From NCBI GenBank assembly GCA_030529945.1, contig JAUMVX010000019.1, positions 1-45,208 of the forward strand: a stretch of DNA of 45,208 nucleotides, read 5' to 3'. The first letter of the stretch is position 1, and every line of letters begins with the position of its first letter. The notes under the pieces are model-generated. The model saw only the letters and a program-made list of their open reading frames with translations. It was not told where the DNA came from and searched no databases. This stretch comes from Bacteroidia bacterium. Its GTDB lineage: Bacteria; Bacteroidota; Bacteroidia; Bacteroidales; UBA932. This document shows, piece after piece, positions 27,203 through 36,112 of the stretch. Both the position numbers and the translations under genes were made by a program.

Positions 27203-28692
27203 GAGGTATGTATCTGCTCGGTTATGACATCGGAAGTTCTTCGGTGAAGGCTTCGCTGGTGGACGCGGAAAGCGGCAAGTGCGCGGCAAGCGCTTTTTAT
27301 CCCGAAAAAGAAGCTCCGATTATGGCTCTAAGGCCCGGCTGGGCAGAGCAGGAGCCGTCTATGTGGTGGGAGAATCTCGTTCTGGCCACCAAGGCGGTGC
27401 TTCGCGGGAGCGGAGCCGACAGAGCCGACATCAAGGCTATCGGCATCTCCTATCAGATGCACGGCCTGGTCTGCGTGGACCGGGACCGCAAGGTGCTGCG
27501 CCCCTCTATCATCTGGTGCGACTCGAGAGCGGTCGGGATTGGCCGCAAGGCCTTCGAAAACATAGGCGAGGAGCGCTGTCTGCGGCATCTGCTGAACTCG
27601 CCGGGAAACTTCACGGCTTCGAAGCTGGCGTGGGTGCGTCAGAACGAGGGTGAGCTTTTCGGAAAGATCTGGAAGGTGATGCTGCCGGGCGACTGGATCG
27701 CGATGAAGCTGACGGGGGAGATTCGCACGAGCGTGTCGGGGCTTTCCGAAGGGATGTTCTGGGATTTCAGGGAGAACGCCGTCGCGGACTTCCTGCTGGA
27801 AGAGTACGGACTGAGGAAAGAAGTATTGGCGGACGTATGTCCGACCTTCGGGGAGCAGGGGGTTCTCTGCCGCGAGGCCGCCTCGGAGCTGGGGCTGCGC
27901 GAAGGGACTCCTGTGACCTACCGCGCGGGCGACCAGCCGAACAACGCCCTCTCGCTGAATGTGTTCGAGCCGGGCGAGATAGCCTCTACGGCGGGCACTT
28001 CGGGGGTGGTCTATGGCATAAGCGACAAGGTGAGCTACGACAGGCTCTCGCGGGTGAACATCTTCGCGCACGTGAACCATAGCGCGGAAAAACCGCGTCT
28101 GGGCGTGCTGCTGTGCATAAACGGCACGGGGTGTCTGAATTCGTGGATGAGACGCAATGTGGCTCCCTCGGGCGCGGATTACGAGGAGCTGAACGCTCTC
28201 GCGGCCGGCGTGGAACCGGGCAGCGCGGGCATCAGCATACTCCCGTTCGGGAACGGGGCGGAGCGTATGCTGTGCGATGCGGAGCCGGGCTGCTCGATAC
28301 AGGGGGTGAACTTCAACATCCACAGCCGTGCGCACCTGCTGCGGGCGGCGCAGGAAGGCATCGTCTTCGCGTTCTGCCGGGGTATAGGCATAATGCGCGA
28401 GATGGGTCTGAAGATAAATGACATACACGCCGGCAAAGCCAATATGTTCCTGAGCGGAATCTTCCGCGAGACGCTCGCGCAAGTCACGGGAGCACGCATC
28501 ACGCTGTACGATACCGACGGGGCCGCGGGTGCGGCCAAGGGAGCGGGCATCGGCGCGGGCATCTACTCCTCACCGGCCGAGGCGTTCGCGTCGCTGGAGC
28601 GGGTCGGCGTGACGGAGCCTGACGAAAAGACCCGGGGGGCGTATCTGGACGCTTACGGGCTGTGGAACGAAAGACTGGACAAGATATTATAA
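27199..28692 (+). CDS. xylB: Xylulokinase
   Basis: XylB phosphorylates D-xylulose to xylulose 5-phosphate with ATP, feeding the pentose phosphate pathway. The 497-residue FGGY-family kinase has the N-terminal phosphate loop LLGYDIGSSSVKASLVD, the substrate-binding segment ISYQMHGLVCVD, the FGGY-type region TYRAGDQPNNALSLNVFEPG, and the second ATP loop GGA-type region DIHAGKANMFLSGIF. Neighbourhood (xylR upstream, xylA 20 bp downstream) fixes the substrate. The start at 27199 overlaps the regulator stop; a second ATG follows at 27208. Confidence 0.95.
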   Translation: MRGMYLLGYDIGSSSVKASLVDAESGKCAASAFYPEKEAPIMALRPGWAEQEPSMWWENLVLATKAVLRGSGADRADIKAIGISYQMHGLVCVDRDRKVLRPSIIWCDSRAVGIGRKAFENIGEERCLRHLLNSPGNFTASKLAWVRQNEGELFGKIWKVMLPGDWIAMKLTGEIRTSVSGLSEGMFWDFRENAVADFLLEEYGLRKEVLADVCPTFGEQGVLCREAASELGLREGTPVTYRAGDQPNNALSLNVFEPGEIASTAGTSGVVYGISDKVSYDRLSRVNIFAHVNHSAEKPRLGVLLCINGTGCLNSWMRRNVAPSGADYEELNALAAGVEPGSAGISILPFGNGAERMLCDAEPGCSIQGVNFNIHSRAHLLRAAQEGIVFAFCRGIGIMREMGLKINDIHAGKANMFLSGIFRETLAQVTGARITLYDTDGAAGAAKGAGIGAGIYSSPAEAFASLERVGVTEPDEKTRGAYLDAYGLWNERLDKIL

Positions 28693-28712
28693 CTCAATAA
28701 CACTTAACGATT

Positions 28713-30029
28713 ATGGCAACAAAAGAGTATTTCCCGCAGATCGGGAAAATCCGTTTCGAAGGCAAGGGAAGCCGCAATCCGCTGGCTTTCAGGTATTATG
28801 ACGCAGAGAAGGTCGTTCTCGGCAAGAAGATGAAGGACTGGCTCCGCTTCGCTATGGCGTGGTGGCATACGCTCGGCGCGGAGGGAACCGACCAGTTCGG
28901 CGGCGGCACGAAGACTTTCCCTTGGAACGCGGCTTCAGACCCGCTCCAGAGAGCGAAAGACAAGATGGACGCGGGCTTCGAGATAATGCAGAAGATCGGT
29001 TTCGAGTACTACTGCTTCCACGATGTGGACCTCATCGACCCGTCCGACGACATCGCGGAGTATGAGGCGAACCTCAAGGCGATAGTCGCCTATGCGAAGC
29101 AGAAGCAGGCTCAGACCGGCATCAAGCTTCTCTGGGGCACGGCCAATGTCTTCGGACACAAGAGGTATATGAACGGTGCGGCGACGAATCCGGATTTCGA
29201 CGTGGTGGCGCGCGCTGCCGTGCAGATAAAGAACGCCATCGACGCGACCATAGAGCTGGGCGGAGAGAACTATGTGTTCTGGGGAGGCCGCGAGGGCTAT
29301 ATGTCCCTGCTGAACACTGACCAGAAGAGGGAGAAGGAGCATCTCGTACAGATGCTGAGGATGGCCCGCGACTATGCGCGTTCGAAGGGCTTCAAGGGCA
29401 CGTTCCTCATCGAGCCTAAGCCGATGGAGCCTACCAAGCACCAGTATGACGTGGATACGGAGACGGTGGTCGGCTTCCTGAAGGCGCACGGTCTGGACAA
29501 GGATTTCAAGGTGAACATCGAGGTGAACCACGCGACTCTCGCGGGCCACACTTTCGAACACGAACTCGCCGTGGCTGTAGATAACGGTATGCTCGGCTCC
29601 ATCGATGCGAACAGGGGCGACTACCAGAACGGCTGGGATACGGACCAGTTCCCTATCGACACTTATGAGCTGACCCAGGCTATGCTCCAGATCATCCGCA
29701 ACGGAGGTCTCGGCACGGGCGGCTCGAACTTCGACGCGAAGACAAGACGCAACTCCACCGACCTCGAGGACATCTTCATCGCGCACATTTCAGGTATGGA
29801 CGCTATGGCGCGTGCTCTGGAGGCAGCCGCCGCGATTGTCACCGAGTCTCCTTACTGCAAGATGTTCAAGGAGCGCTACAGCTCGTTCGACGGCGGAAAG
29901 GGCAAGGAGTTCGAGGACGGTAAGCTCACTCTCGAGGAGCTTGTGGACTATGCCAAGGCACACGGCGAGCCGGCTCAGACGAGCGGCAAGCAGGAGCTTT
30001 ACGAGGCCATCGTAAATATGTACTGCTGA
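28713..30029 (+). CDS. xylA: Xylose isomerase
   Basis: XylA converts D-xylose to D-xylulose using divalent metals. The 438-residue protein is of the longer class II type. It shows the catalytic His in [15 protein letters not shown] (about residues 100-114), [16 protein letters not shown], the metal-binding [16 protein letters not shown], and [18 protein letters not shown]. Length and all motifs match the family. The stop codon and the next start overlap as TGATG, which suggests translational coupling with the symporter. Confidence 0.98.
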   Translation: MATKEYFPQIGKIRFEGKGSRNPLAFRYYDAEKVVLGKKMKDWLRFAMAWWHTLGAEGTDQFGGGTKTFPWNAASDPLQRAKDKMDAGFEIMQKIGFEYYCFHDVDLIDPSDDIAEYEANLKAIVAYAKQKQAQTGIKLLWGTANVFGHKRYMNGAATNPDFDVVARAAVQIKNAIDATIELGGENYVFWGGREGYMSLLNTDQKREKEHLVQMLRMARDYARSKGFKGTFLIEPKPMEPTKHQYDVDTETVVGFLKAHGLDKDFKVNIEVNHATLAGHTFEHELAVAVDNGMLGSIDANRGDYQNGWDTDQFPIDTYELTQAMLQIIRNGGLGTGGSNFDAKTRRNSTDLEDIFIAHISGMDAMARALEAAAAIVTESPYCKMFKERYSSFDGGKGKEFEDGKLTLEELVDYAKAHGEPAQTSGKQELYEAIVNMYC

Positions 30030-31510
30030 TGAGCTCAGCGGAAAGCGTAAAAGGCAGCAAGGCCTATCTGTTCTCGATAGTCCTTGTCGCCGTCATAGGC
30101 GGACTTCTCTTCGGATATGACACCGCTGTCATCTCCGGGGCCGAAAAGGGGCTGCAGGCATTCTTCCTCCAGGCCAAGGATTTCGTCTATACGGATTTCC
30201 TGCACGGAATCACTTCCTCCAGCGCCCTGATAGGCTGCGTGATAGGAAGCGCTTTCTCAGGACTCGCGGCGACCCGTCTGGGCCGCCGCAGATCCCTGAT
30301 TCTGGCGGGCGTGTTCTTCTTCCTCTCGGCTCTGGGTTCCTACTGTCCGGAGTTCCTGTTCTTCCGCAAGGGCGACGCTTCCCTGTCGCTGCTCGTCGCG
30401 TTCAATCTCTACCGCGTCCTGGGCGGCTTCGGCGTGGGTCTGGCTTCGGCCATCTGCCCTATGTACATAGCGGAGGTCGCTCCGAGCAATATCCGGGGCA
30501 CGCTCGTGTCCTGGAATCAGTTCGCGATCATCTTCGGACAGCTGGTGGTGTATTTCGTGAATTTCCTCATCCTGGGCGACCATATCGTGCCGGCGGTGGA
30601 GAAACTCAGCAGCGGCATCTATGCGGTTATGAATCCGGCGGAGGCCGAGTGGAGTATGAGCGTGGGCTGGAGGTATATGTTCGTGAGCGAGGCGGTGCCG
30701 GCGTTCCTTTTCACGGTGCTGCTCTTCCTCGTGCCTGAGACTCCGAGGTATCTCGCGATGTGCGGCGACGAGGCGAAGGCCCTGCACGTGCTGAGCAAGA
30801 TAAACGGCAGCGCGAAGGCCGGGGAGATACTCGCGAGCATACGCGAGACCGTGACGGAGAAGAAGGAGAAGCTGTTCTCCTATGGCTATGCGGTCATCTT
30901 CATCGGCATAATGCTGAGCGTGTTCCAGCAGGCTGTGGGCATCAATGCGGTGCTGTATTTCGCTCCGCGCATTTTCGAGTCCCTCGGTATGGAATCGCCT
31001 ATGGTGCAGACGGTGATAATGGGTGTGGTGAACATTTCGTTCACTCTGCTCGCCATCCTGACCGTGGAGAAGTGGGGACGGAAGCCGCTGCTGATCTGCG
31101 GTTCGATAGGTATGGCCATCGGCGCTGCCGGCGTGGCTTTCACGAGCGCATCCGCATCGCTTCCTCCTGTGGTCGCAGTAGTCAGCATTATGGTTTACAG
31201 CGCGTCATTTATGTTCAGCTGGGGGCCTATCTGCTGGGTGCTGATAGCCGAAATCTTCCCGAACACGATACGCGGCGCGGCGGTCGCCATCGCCGTGGCG
31301 TTCCAGTGGATCTTCAATTTCATCGTCTCTTCGACTTTCCTGCCTCTGTACAATATGCAGCTCGGTTCGAACCCTCAGTTCGGGCACGTGTTCACGTATC
31401 TGCTGTACGGGTGCATCTGCATCGCGGCTGCGGTGTTCGTATGGAAGTGCGTGCCGGAGACGAAGGGCAAGACTCTGGAGGATATGACAAGGCTCTGGAA
31501 AAAGAGATAG
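30029..31510 (+). CDS. xylT: MFS sugar:proton symporter, probably for xylose
   Basis: The 493-residue inner-membrane protein has twelve predicted membrane segments and the sugar-porter signatures: GGLLFGYDTAVISGAEKG in TM1, RLGRRRSL in the cytosolic loop after TM2, YIAEVAPSNIRGTLVSWNQF, the central VPETPRYLA, FQQAVGINAVLYFAP in TM7 and the final VPETKGKTLEDM. It resembles E. coli XylE. The operon position makes xylose the likely substrate; the symbol is given from context. A strong terminator follows. Confidence 0.92.
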   Translation: MSSAESVKGSKAYLFSIVLVAVIGGLLFGYDTAVISGAEKGLQAFFLQAKDFVYTDFLHGITSSSALIGCVIGSAFSGLAATRLGRRRSLILAGVFFFLSALGSYCPEFLFFRKGDASLSLLVAFNLYRVLGGFGVGLASAICPMYIAEVAPSNIRGTLVSWNQFAIIFGQLVVYFVNFLILGDHIVPAVEKLSSGIYAVMNPAEAEWSMSVGWRYMFVSEAVPAFLFTVLLFLVPETPRYLAMCGDEAKALHVLSKINGSAKAGEILASIRETVTEKKEKLFSYGYAVIFIGIMLSVFQQAVGINAVLYFAPRIFESLGMESPMVQTVIMGVVNISFTLLAILTVEKWGRKPLLICGSIGMAIGAAGVAFTSASASLPPVVAVVSIMVYSASFMFSWGPICWVLIAEIFPNTIRGAAVAIAVAFQWIFNFIVSSTFLPLYNMQLGSNPQFGHVFTYLLYGCICIAAAVFVWKCVPETKGKTLEDMTRLWKKR

Positions 31511-31532
31511 AGGGATTTGCTCTGAATTGCAG

Positions 31533-31567
31533 CAGAAGCCGGCTTTCGTGGCCGGCTTCTGTTTTTT
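31533..31567 (+). terminator. Rho-independent terminator of the xylose operon
   Basis: An 11-bp perfect stem, CAGAAGCCGGC/GCCGGCTTCTG, with a 7-nt loop is followed by six T residues, 23 bp after the symporter stop. Confidence 0.93.
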
Positions 31568-31644
31568 CGTATTTGCGGACTCGAACTTGATATCCCGCTC
31601 CTTCGGACTTGGTGTTGCGGACTTGAGTGCGGGCGGCTTCGGAG

Positions 31645-32373
31645 TCAGTTTTCGCGACGGGCGAGGTCGAGCATACGGTTCAGGGTCGAGGAGCCGAGAG
31701 TGCGGGCGGAAACGGCTTCGCGCAGGATGCGCAGCCGATGGGTGTCGCTGCCGCTGAGGTCGTAGAAACCGTGGGCGAGGAGCCATTCGGATTTTTTCTT
31801 CGCTTCGGGTCCGTAGATGCCGACGGGAGAGTAGTAGTTCAGCTGAAAGAGCACTCCCATCTCCTTGAGACGGGAGTAATCGTCCTCGTCCATATAGATG
31901 TAGCGCTCGGGGTGCGCAAGCACCGGGAAGAAGCCTTTCGACTTGACGCGCTCGAGCAGGGCGTGGAAGTTCATCGGAGGGGTGAAATAGGAGGTCTCCA
32001 CAAGCAGGCGGTCGCCTCCGGCGCCCAATGTCAGCAGCTCTCCCCTTTCGAGTCTCTCTTCGAAGAGGCTGTCGAGCATATTCTCCGCCGCAAGATGCAG
32101 GCGGATGCCGCCTCCGGTCCCGGCATAGGAAGTCTGCAGCTGCGCGAAGCGGCGCTGCAGTTCATCCGGGGTGTTCGGCATATCTTCCATTATGTGGGGA
32201 GTAAGATAGACCTGTCCGACTCCGAGGGACTCGTAGAGTTTCAGTATCTCGAGAGTCTCTTCGGGAGTCTTGACTCCATCGTCCACTCCGGGAAGGAGGT
32301 GGCAGTGGTAGTCGACATAGCCCTCGAAGAAGCCGGAGGCGGACAGTGATCTCTTACTGCTGAATGGCCACAT
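31645..32373 (-). CDS. PHP-type tyrosine-protein phosphatase (CpsB/YwqE-like)
   Basis: The 242-residue protein belongs to the metal-dependent PHP phosphatases that remove phosphate from bacterial tyrosine kinases. Metal-binding motifs are visible: YVDYHCHLLPGVDDG (residues about 19-33), YLTPHIMEDMPN, LAAENMLDSL, PVLAHPERYIYM and DLSGSDTHRL. It lies 6 bp after the tyrosine kinase gene and is the last gene of the exopolysaccharide operon. It should counteract the kinase and so set chain length or export of the polysaccharide. Confidence 0.93.
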   Translation of the reverse strand: MWPFSSKRSLSASGFFEGYVDYHCHLLPGVDDGVKTPEETLEILKLYESLGVGQVYLTPHIMEDMPNTPDELQRRFAQLQTSYAGTGGGIRLHLAAENMLDSLFEERLERGELLTLGAGGDRLLVETSYFTPPMNFHALLERVKSKGFFPVLAHPERYIYMDEDDYSRLKEMGVLFQLNYYSPVGIYGPEAKKKSEWLLAHGFYDLSGSDTHRLRILREAVSARTLGSSTLNRMLDLARREN

Positions 32374-32379
32374 AAGTAC

Positions 32380-34854
32380 TTATCTCTTAGTCCAATAGGC
32401 CCTATTTACGCCCCCCCCCTCGGATTTTTTCTTGCTGTCGGACGAGCCGTAATAGCCCTTGTCGCCGTAGCCGTAATGGTAACCGTAACGGTAGCCGTAG
32501 CGTCCCCGGCTTCCATCGGCTTCGGAGCCGTTCAGAATGAGGCATAGGTTCTTGAATCTGTGGCCGGTGTACATCTTCTCAAGCTCCGGAACCATACTCT
32601 TCTCGAGCAGGTTCGCCCTGACGACGAAGATGGTTCTGTCCGCGAGAGTCTCGATGATCTGGGTGTCAGCCACGATATCGACAGGCGGACAGTCGATGAA
32701 GATATAGTCGTACTGCGGACGCAGAGTCTCTATGGTCTCCTTGAAACGGGCGTCGAAGAGAAGCTCCGTAGGATTCGGAGGGATGGTGCCGACAGGAAGG
32801 ACGTAGAGGTTCTCTATGCCCTCGACCGGACGGATGAGTGTCTGAAGGTCATCCTCCTGATGGGTCAGGTAATTGCTGAGGCCGTGATGAGGGGATCCCA
32901 CGAATTCAGAGGAAGACGCACGGCGCAGGTCACAGTCTATGACCAGCACCTTCTTCCCCTTTATGGCGAAGCTGACGGCGGTATTCATACTGATGAAGGA
33001 CTTTCCGGAGCCGGGATTGAACGAAGTGACGATGCTTACATTCCGGGACTTGTCCTTGTTCATCATAAATTCGAGATTCGTGCGGAGCACGCGGAACGCC
33101 TCGTTTATGCTGTCGCGGTTCCCCTGGCGGACCACTATGCGGGCGGAGGAGGCCTTGGCGGATTTTTTGCGATTGGACGCGAAGAGTTTTTTCTTCGCGG
33201 CCTGCAGAGGAATCTCGCCGACGAACGGGGCGGTCACGCTCTCGAGGTCTTTCTTGCCGCGGATGCGGGTGTTCAGAATCTCCTTGAGGTAGATGATGCC
33301 GAGAGGGAGGCAGAGGCCTATGAGAAATGCGAGCAGCAGGATGTTGCGCCTTACAGGAGAGGTAGGCTGCTGCTTTCCGTACGGAGGGTTGATGATGCGG
33401 GTGTTATACGCGGTGAAGGCCTGCGAGAGCTCGTTCTCCTCGCGTTTCTGGAGGAGGAAGAGGTAGAGGGCCTCCTTCACTTTCTGCTGACGCTCGACGC
33501 TGAGCAGGTACTTGGCCTGGGTCGGGCTGGAGGCTATGCGCGAGGTGGCCTGGCGCTCGGTCTGCTGCAGGGAGCGGATCTGGGCGTTCAGGGTGACGAT
33601 CTGGTTGTCGATGGAGGTGATGATGGCGCTGCGCATCGCTTCGAGAGACGCGTCGAGGTCCACCACCAGAGGATTCGAGACGGAGGAGTTCGCCACGAGG
33701 GAGTTGCGCTGCAGAAGCTGCTTGTTGTATTCGGAGATCTGCCCCTCGATGGAGGAACTTTCGATGCCGGAGTTCGCCGGAAGCAGCTGGTAGCGGTTAG
33801 CGTCGTTCGTGAGGTAATTGCGCACGTAGCGCGTCATATAGAGCTGGTTCTGCACCTTGGTCTGTTCGAGGCTGGCCTGGCTGCTCTGCGTCATATAGAG
33901 GTTCGAGGCCGCCTGGATGTCGGGTATGAGGTGCTCGGACTTGTAGCTCGAAATGTCGTCGTCCACATTGCCGAGGTCGCGCTCTATGACTCCGAGCCTC
34001 TCGTTTATGAACATACTGGTGCTGACGGCGATCTGGTTCTTGTCCTTCACCCAGTTCTCGTTATATACGCTGACCAGGGTGTTCAGGACATCGGCCGCGC
34101 GCTGCGGGGAGTTGTCCTCATAGGTGAGGTCGATGACGGTGGCGTCCTTGTTCTTCAGCGCGACGTTCAGTCTGGAGCTGCAGGAGGCTACGGTATTGTA
34201 GAAGGTGCTCTTGCGCACGTAAAGGGTGTAGCTTTCGCCCGGGAGATAGTTGTCGTTCGGGTTTACGAGAAGGGTGCCGACCGATGTGGTGAACGGGACT
34301 CCGAGCTTGCCTTCGAAGCTGTCGGTCATCGTGGTTTTCTCGCCGCCGGCGTACAGGATGATCTCACTGACGGTCAAGGTGCTGTCGGAGCGGATGTCGA
34401 GGGTGAGGCTCGCCCCCTCGTTCTCGAGGAGAGTCTTGAACTCCACGCTGACGGGAAGGCTGAGGCCGTAGGCTACCTGGTCGCGGAACATACCGGGGCG
34501 GAAGTAGCGGACGTCGAGACGCAGGCGGTTAACGACTTCGCCCATATATGCCGGCGAAGCGAAGGCTATCACTTCGTTGTTCACGTTCGATTTAGTGTTG
34601 AACAGTCCCAGGTTCGAGAAGTCGCCCATCTGGGAGGAGATGGAGCTGCCTTTCGAATCTTCCTTTATCTGCACGGACATAGTCCGGGTGTAGGTCGGAA
34701 GCGTGCGGAGGCAATAGGCGGTCCCGATGGCGAGGAACACGAATATCGAGAGCGCGAACCATTTCCAGCGGGCCAGGCACATTGACCATAGGTCTCTGAG
34801 GTTGATGGCGTCGTTCTCCTGCTCGATGAGGTTATTTTCTGAAATGTTTGCCAT
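32380..34854 (-). CDS. Polysaccharide copolymerase / tyrosine autokinase (Wzc-like)
   Basis: The 824-residue inner-membrane protein joins a Wzz-type chain-length domain (TM1 at about residues 31-52, FALSIFVFLAIGTAYCL; large periplasmic coiled coil; TM2 near ILLLAFLIGLCLPLGIIYL) to a cytosolic BY-kinase. The kinase has Walker A SFNPGSGKSFISM, Walker A' KVLVIDCDLRRAS and Walker B YDYIFIDCPPVD. The C terminus has the expected tyrosine cluster, RGRYGYRYGYHYGYGDKGYY. It lies between the export protein and the phosphatase genes, 3 and 6 bp away. A G9 tract near the last codons could switch the end of the protein (see findings). Confidence 0.96.
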   Translation of the reverse strand: MANISENNLIEQENDAINLRDLWSMCLARWKWFALSIFVFLAIGTAYCLRTLPTYTRTMSVQIKEDSKGSSISSQMGDFSNLGLFNTKSNVNNEVIAFASPAYMGEVVNRLRLDVRYFRPGMFRDQVAYGLSLPVSVEFKTLLENEGASLTLDIRSDSTLTVSEIILYAGGEKTTMTDSFEGKLGVPFTTSVGTLLVNPNDNYLPGESYTLYVRKSTFYNTVASCSSRLNVALKNKDATVIDLTYEDNSPQRAADVLNTLVSVYNENWVKDKNQIAVSTSMFINERLGVIERDLGNVDDDISSYKSEHLIPDIQAASNLYMTQSSQASLEQTKVQNQLYMTRYVRNYLTNDANRYQLLPANSGIESSSIEGQISEYNKQLLQRNSLVANSSVSNPLVVDLDASLEAMRSAIITSIDNQIVTLNAQIRSLQQTERQATSRIASSPTQAKYLLSVERQQKVKEALYLFLLQKREENELSQAFTAYNTRIINPPYGKQQPTSPVRRNILLLAFLIGLCLPLGIIYLKEILNTRIRGKKDLESVTAPFVGEIPLQAAKKKLFASNRKKSAKASSARIVVRQGNRDSINEAFRVLRTNLEFMMNKDKSRNVSIVTSFNPGSGKSFISMNTAVSFAIKGKKVLVIDCDLRRASSSEFVGSPHHGLSNYLTHQEDDLQTLIRPVEGIENLYVLPVGTIPPNPTELLFDARFKETIETLRPQYDYIFIDCPPVDIVADTQIIETLADRTIFVVRANLLEKSMVPELEKMYTGHRFKNLCLILNGSEADGSRGRYGYRYGYHYGYGDKGYYGSSDSKKKSEGGGVNRAYWTKR
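32411..32419 (-). repeat. G9 homopolymer tract at the 3' end of the tyrosine kinase gene
   Basis: Nine C residues on the plus strand (nine G on the coding strand) encode the Gly-Gly-Gly near the kinase C terminus. Gain or loss of one G puts a stop codon within two or three codons, removing the last residues NRAYWTKR. Confidence 0.85.
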
Positions 34855-34857
34855 ATC

Positions 34858-35658
34858 CTAGTTGATTACATTAAGGATCATAACCGTTATGGAGGTGACG
34901 GCGGAGATGACCGAAATCCAGAACGAGGTGGAGCGGACGTTGTTTCCGTTCACGGTGGACTGGCGTGCGCGCTGGTCGTTCGGCTGGACATAGACGATGT
35001 CGTTCTGCTGGAGGAAATAGACCGGCGAGGCGTAGAGGTCCGAGCTGGAGTTCAGGTTCACCTTGTAGAAGGTCTTGGTGCCGTTGTTCTCGCGCTGGAT
35101 GAGTACGTTGTCACGCTTGCCGTAGATGGTCAGGTCGCCGGCCATACTGATGGCGTCCATAAGGGAGATTCGGTCGCGGTCTATGCTGATGCGGCCCGGA
35201 TGGTTCACTTCGCCGAGAACCGAGATGGTGAGGTTCTCGAACTCCACGGTCACTACCGGGTCCTTCACGAGATTATTCGATATGAGGCTCTGCTTGATGT
35301 AGCCCGCTATTTCGCTGCGGGACATTCCGGCGACGTGGAGCTTGCCGAGAATCGGGAAGTCTATCTCGCCGTATTTGTCGATGGTGTATCCAGACATTCC
35401 GCGCGCGATTCCGGCATTTGACGCTGTCCCGAGCTGGTTGGTGACAATCGGGAGGTTGAACATATTCGTCAGAAGCGGTTCGCGGGTGTTCACCAGGATG
35501 GAAATCTTGTCGCCTTCCTGTAGTTTAAGGTCGTCCGCAGACGGGACGAGCACGCTCTGTCCCAGCTGCGCATCGGTGAAGTAAGCCACTTTCGGCGTGC
35601 CGCAGGACGCTGCCGCCAGGGCTAAAGCTGCCAGAGACAGCCATTTCATCATTTTCAT
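34858..35658 (-). CDS. Outer-membrane polysaccharide export lipoprotein (Wza-like)
   Basis: The 266-residue precursor begins MKMMKWLSLAALALAAASCG with a clear lipobox (AASC). It contains the polysaccharide-export (Poly_export) domain: LQEGDKISILVNTREPLLTN, GYTIDKYGEIDFPILGKLHV, then an SLBB-like segment ISVLGEVNHPGRISIDRDR and DAISMAGDLTIYGKRDNVLI, and a C-terminal membrane helix (SFWISVISAVTSITVMILNV). I chose 35658 because a longer in-frame reading would bury the signal peptide. It is the first gene of the operon; the kinase follows after 3 bp. No glycosyltransferase genes are adjacent. Confidence 0.93.
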   Translation of the reverse strand: MKMMKWLSLAALALAAASCGTPKVAYFTDAQLGQSVLVPSADDLKLQEGDKISILVNTREPLLTNMFNLPIVTNQLGTASNAGIARGMSGYTIDKYGEIDFPILGKLHVAGMSRSEIAGYIKQSLISNNLVKDPVVTVEFENLTISVLGEVNHPGRISIDRDRISLMDAISMAGDLTIYGKRDNVLIQRENNGTKTFYKVNLNSSSDLYASPVYFLQQNDIVYVQPNDQRARQSTVNGNNVRSTSFWISVISAVTSITVMILNVIN

Positions 35659-35751
35659 TATGGTTACCGTATTTAATATAATTATCCTCTTGCAAAGGCC
35701 GCCGGCACTGTCTTCCGGTCTTCCCTCTGAAAGACAGACACAGCAAGGTCG

Positions 35752-35759
35752 CAAAGTTA
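35752..35759 (-). promoter_or_regulatory. Candidate promoter of the exopolysaccharide operon (-7 box)
   Basis: On the minus strand this reads TAACTTTG, a perfect TAnnTTTG box, about 94 bp upstream of the export gene. About 19 bp farther is TTTTCC, a weak -33 box. No UpxY-type antiterminator gene precedes the operon. Confidence 0.6.
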
Positions 35760-35923
35760 CGGATAATTTGTGACTTCGGAAAATAAATCTTCGGGAAGAT
35801 GCGAAAGGATAATCGGCGCTCAAGGAGACGAATCACAAATTCACATCGCCGATTTCAAACGGACGAGATTTTGACAGCTTCGGCCTTAAAATCACCTTAC
35901 CTACCCCTTCTTTTAAAATTCGT

Positions 35924-35955
35924 TTTGGTTATATTCGAAAAGCTTCGTATTTTTG
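35924..35955 (+). promoter_or_regulatory. Strong promoter upstream of the ATPase remnant and restriction enzyme
   Basis: TTTG (35924-35927), N20 and TATTTTTG (35948-35955) match the consensus fully. The predicted start is just ahead of the short reading frame at 35971. The region 35760-35923 to the left holds no gene. Confidence 0.75.
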
Positions 35956-35970
35956 GGAAAACTTTTGGAT

Positions 35971-36102
35971 ATGACAGAACATCTTGAGTTCTTATCCCGC
36001 TATAATCCTTGGAATGGCAATGTCATCCCGTGTGGATACCGGCGTGATGGAATACAGGGAATTCTTCAAACCGACAGGAAAATCTTACCTTTGGGGTCAT
36101 AA
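35971..36102 (+). pseudogene. Probable 5' remnant of an AAA ATPase gene
   Basis: A 43-codon frame directly behind a consensus promoter encodes MTEHLEFLSRYNPWNGNVIP followed by CGYRRDGIQ. An opening with 'L..YNPW' and a following 'GY/RR' stretch resembles the N terminus of AAA ATPases that are multiplied in Bacteroidetes genomes. The frame stops before any Walker A. In the +1 frame the following bases read FFKPTGKSYLWG, which could be a displaced Walker A (GKSYL). I infer an ATPase gene with deletion and frameshift. It could also be a small gene or leader peptide; the match is from memory only. Confidence 0.4.
36086..36093 (+). promoter_or_regulatory. Candidate promoter of the restriction enzyme gene (-7 box)
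   Basis: TACCTTTG matches TAnnTTTG, 19 bp before the ATG at 36113. It supports this ATG as the true start. No good -33 box is seen, so transcription may also come from the stronger promoter at 35924. Confidence 0.5.
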
Positions 36103-36112
36103 GAATCTTACT

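Noticed and set aside
32560-34785. Open frame of over 700 codons antisense to the Wzc-like kinase gene
   Set aside because: The sense strand carries all Walker motifs. The antisense product is a Gly/Val/Glu/His-rich shadow without any known fold.
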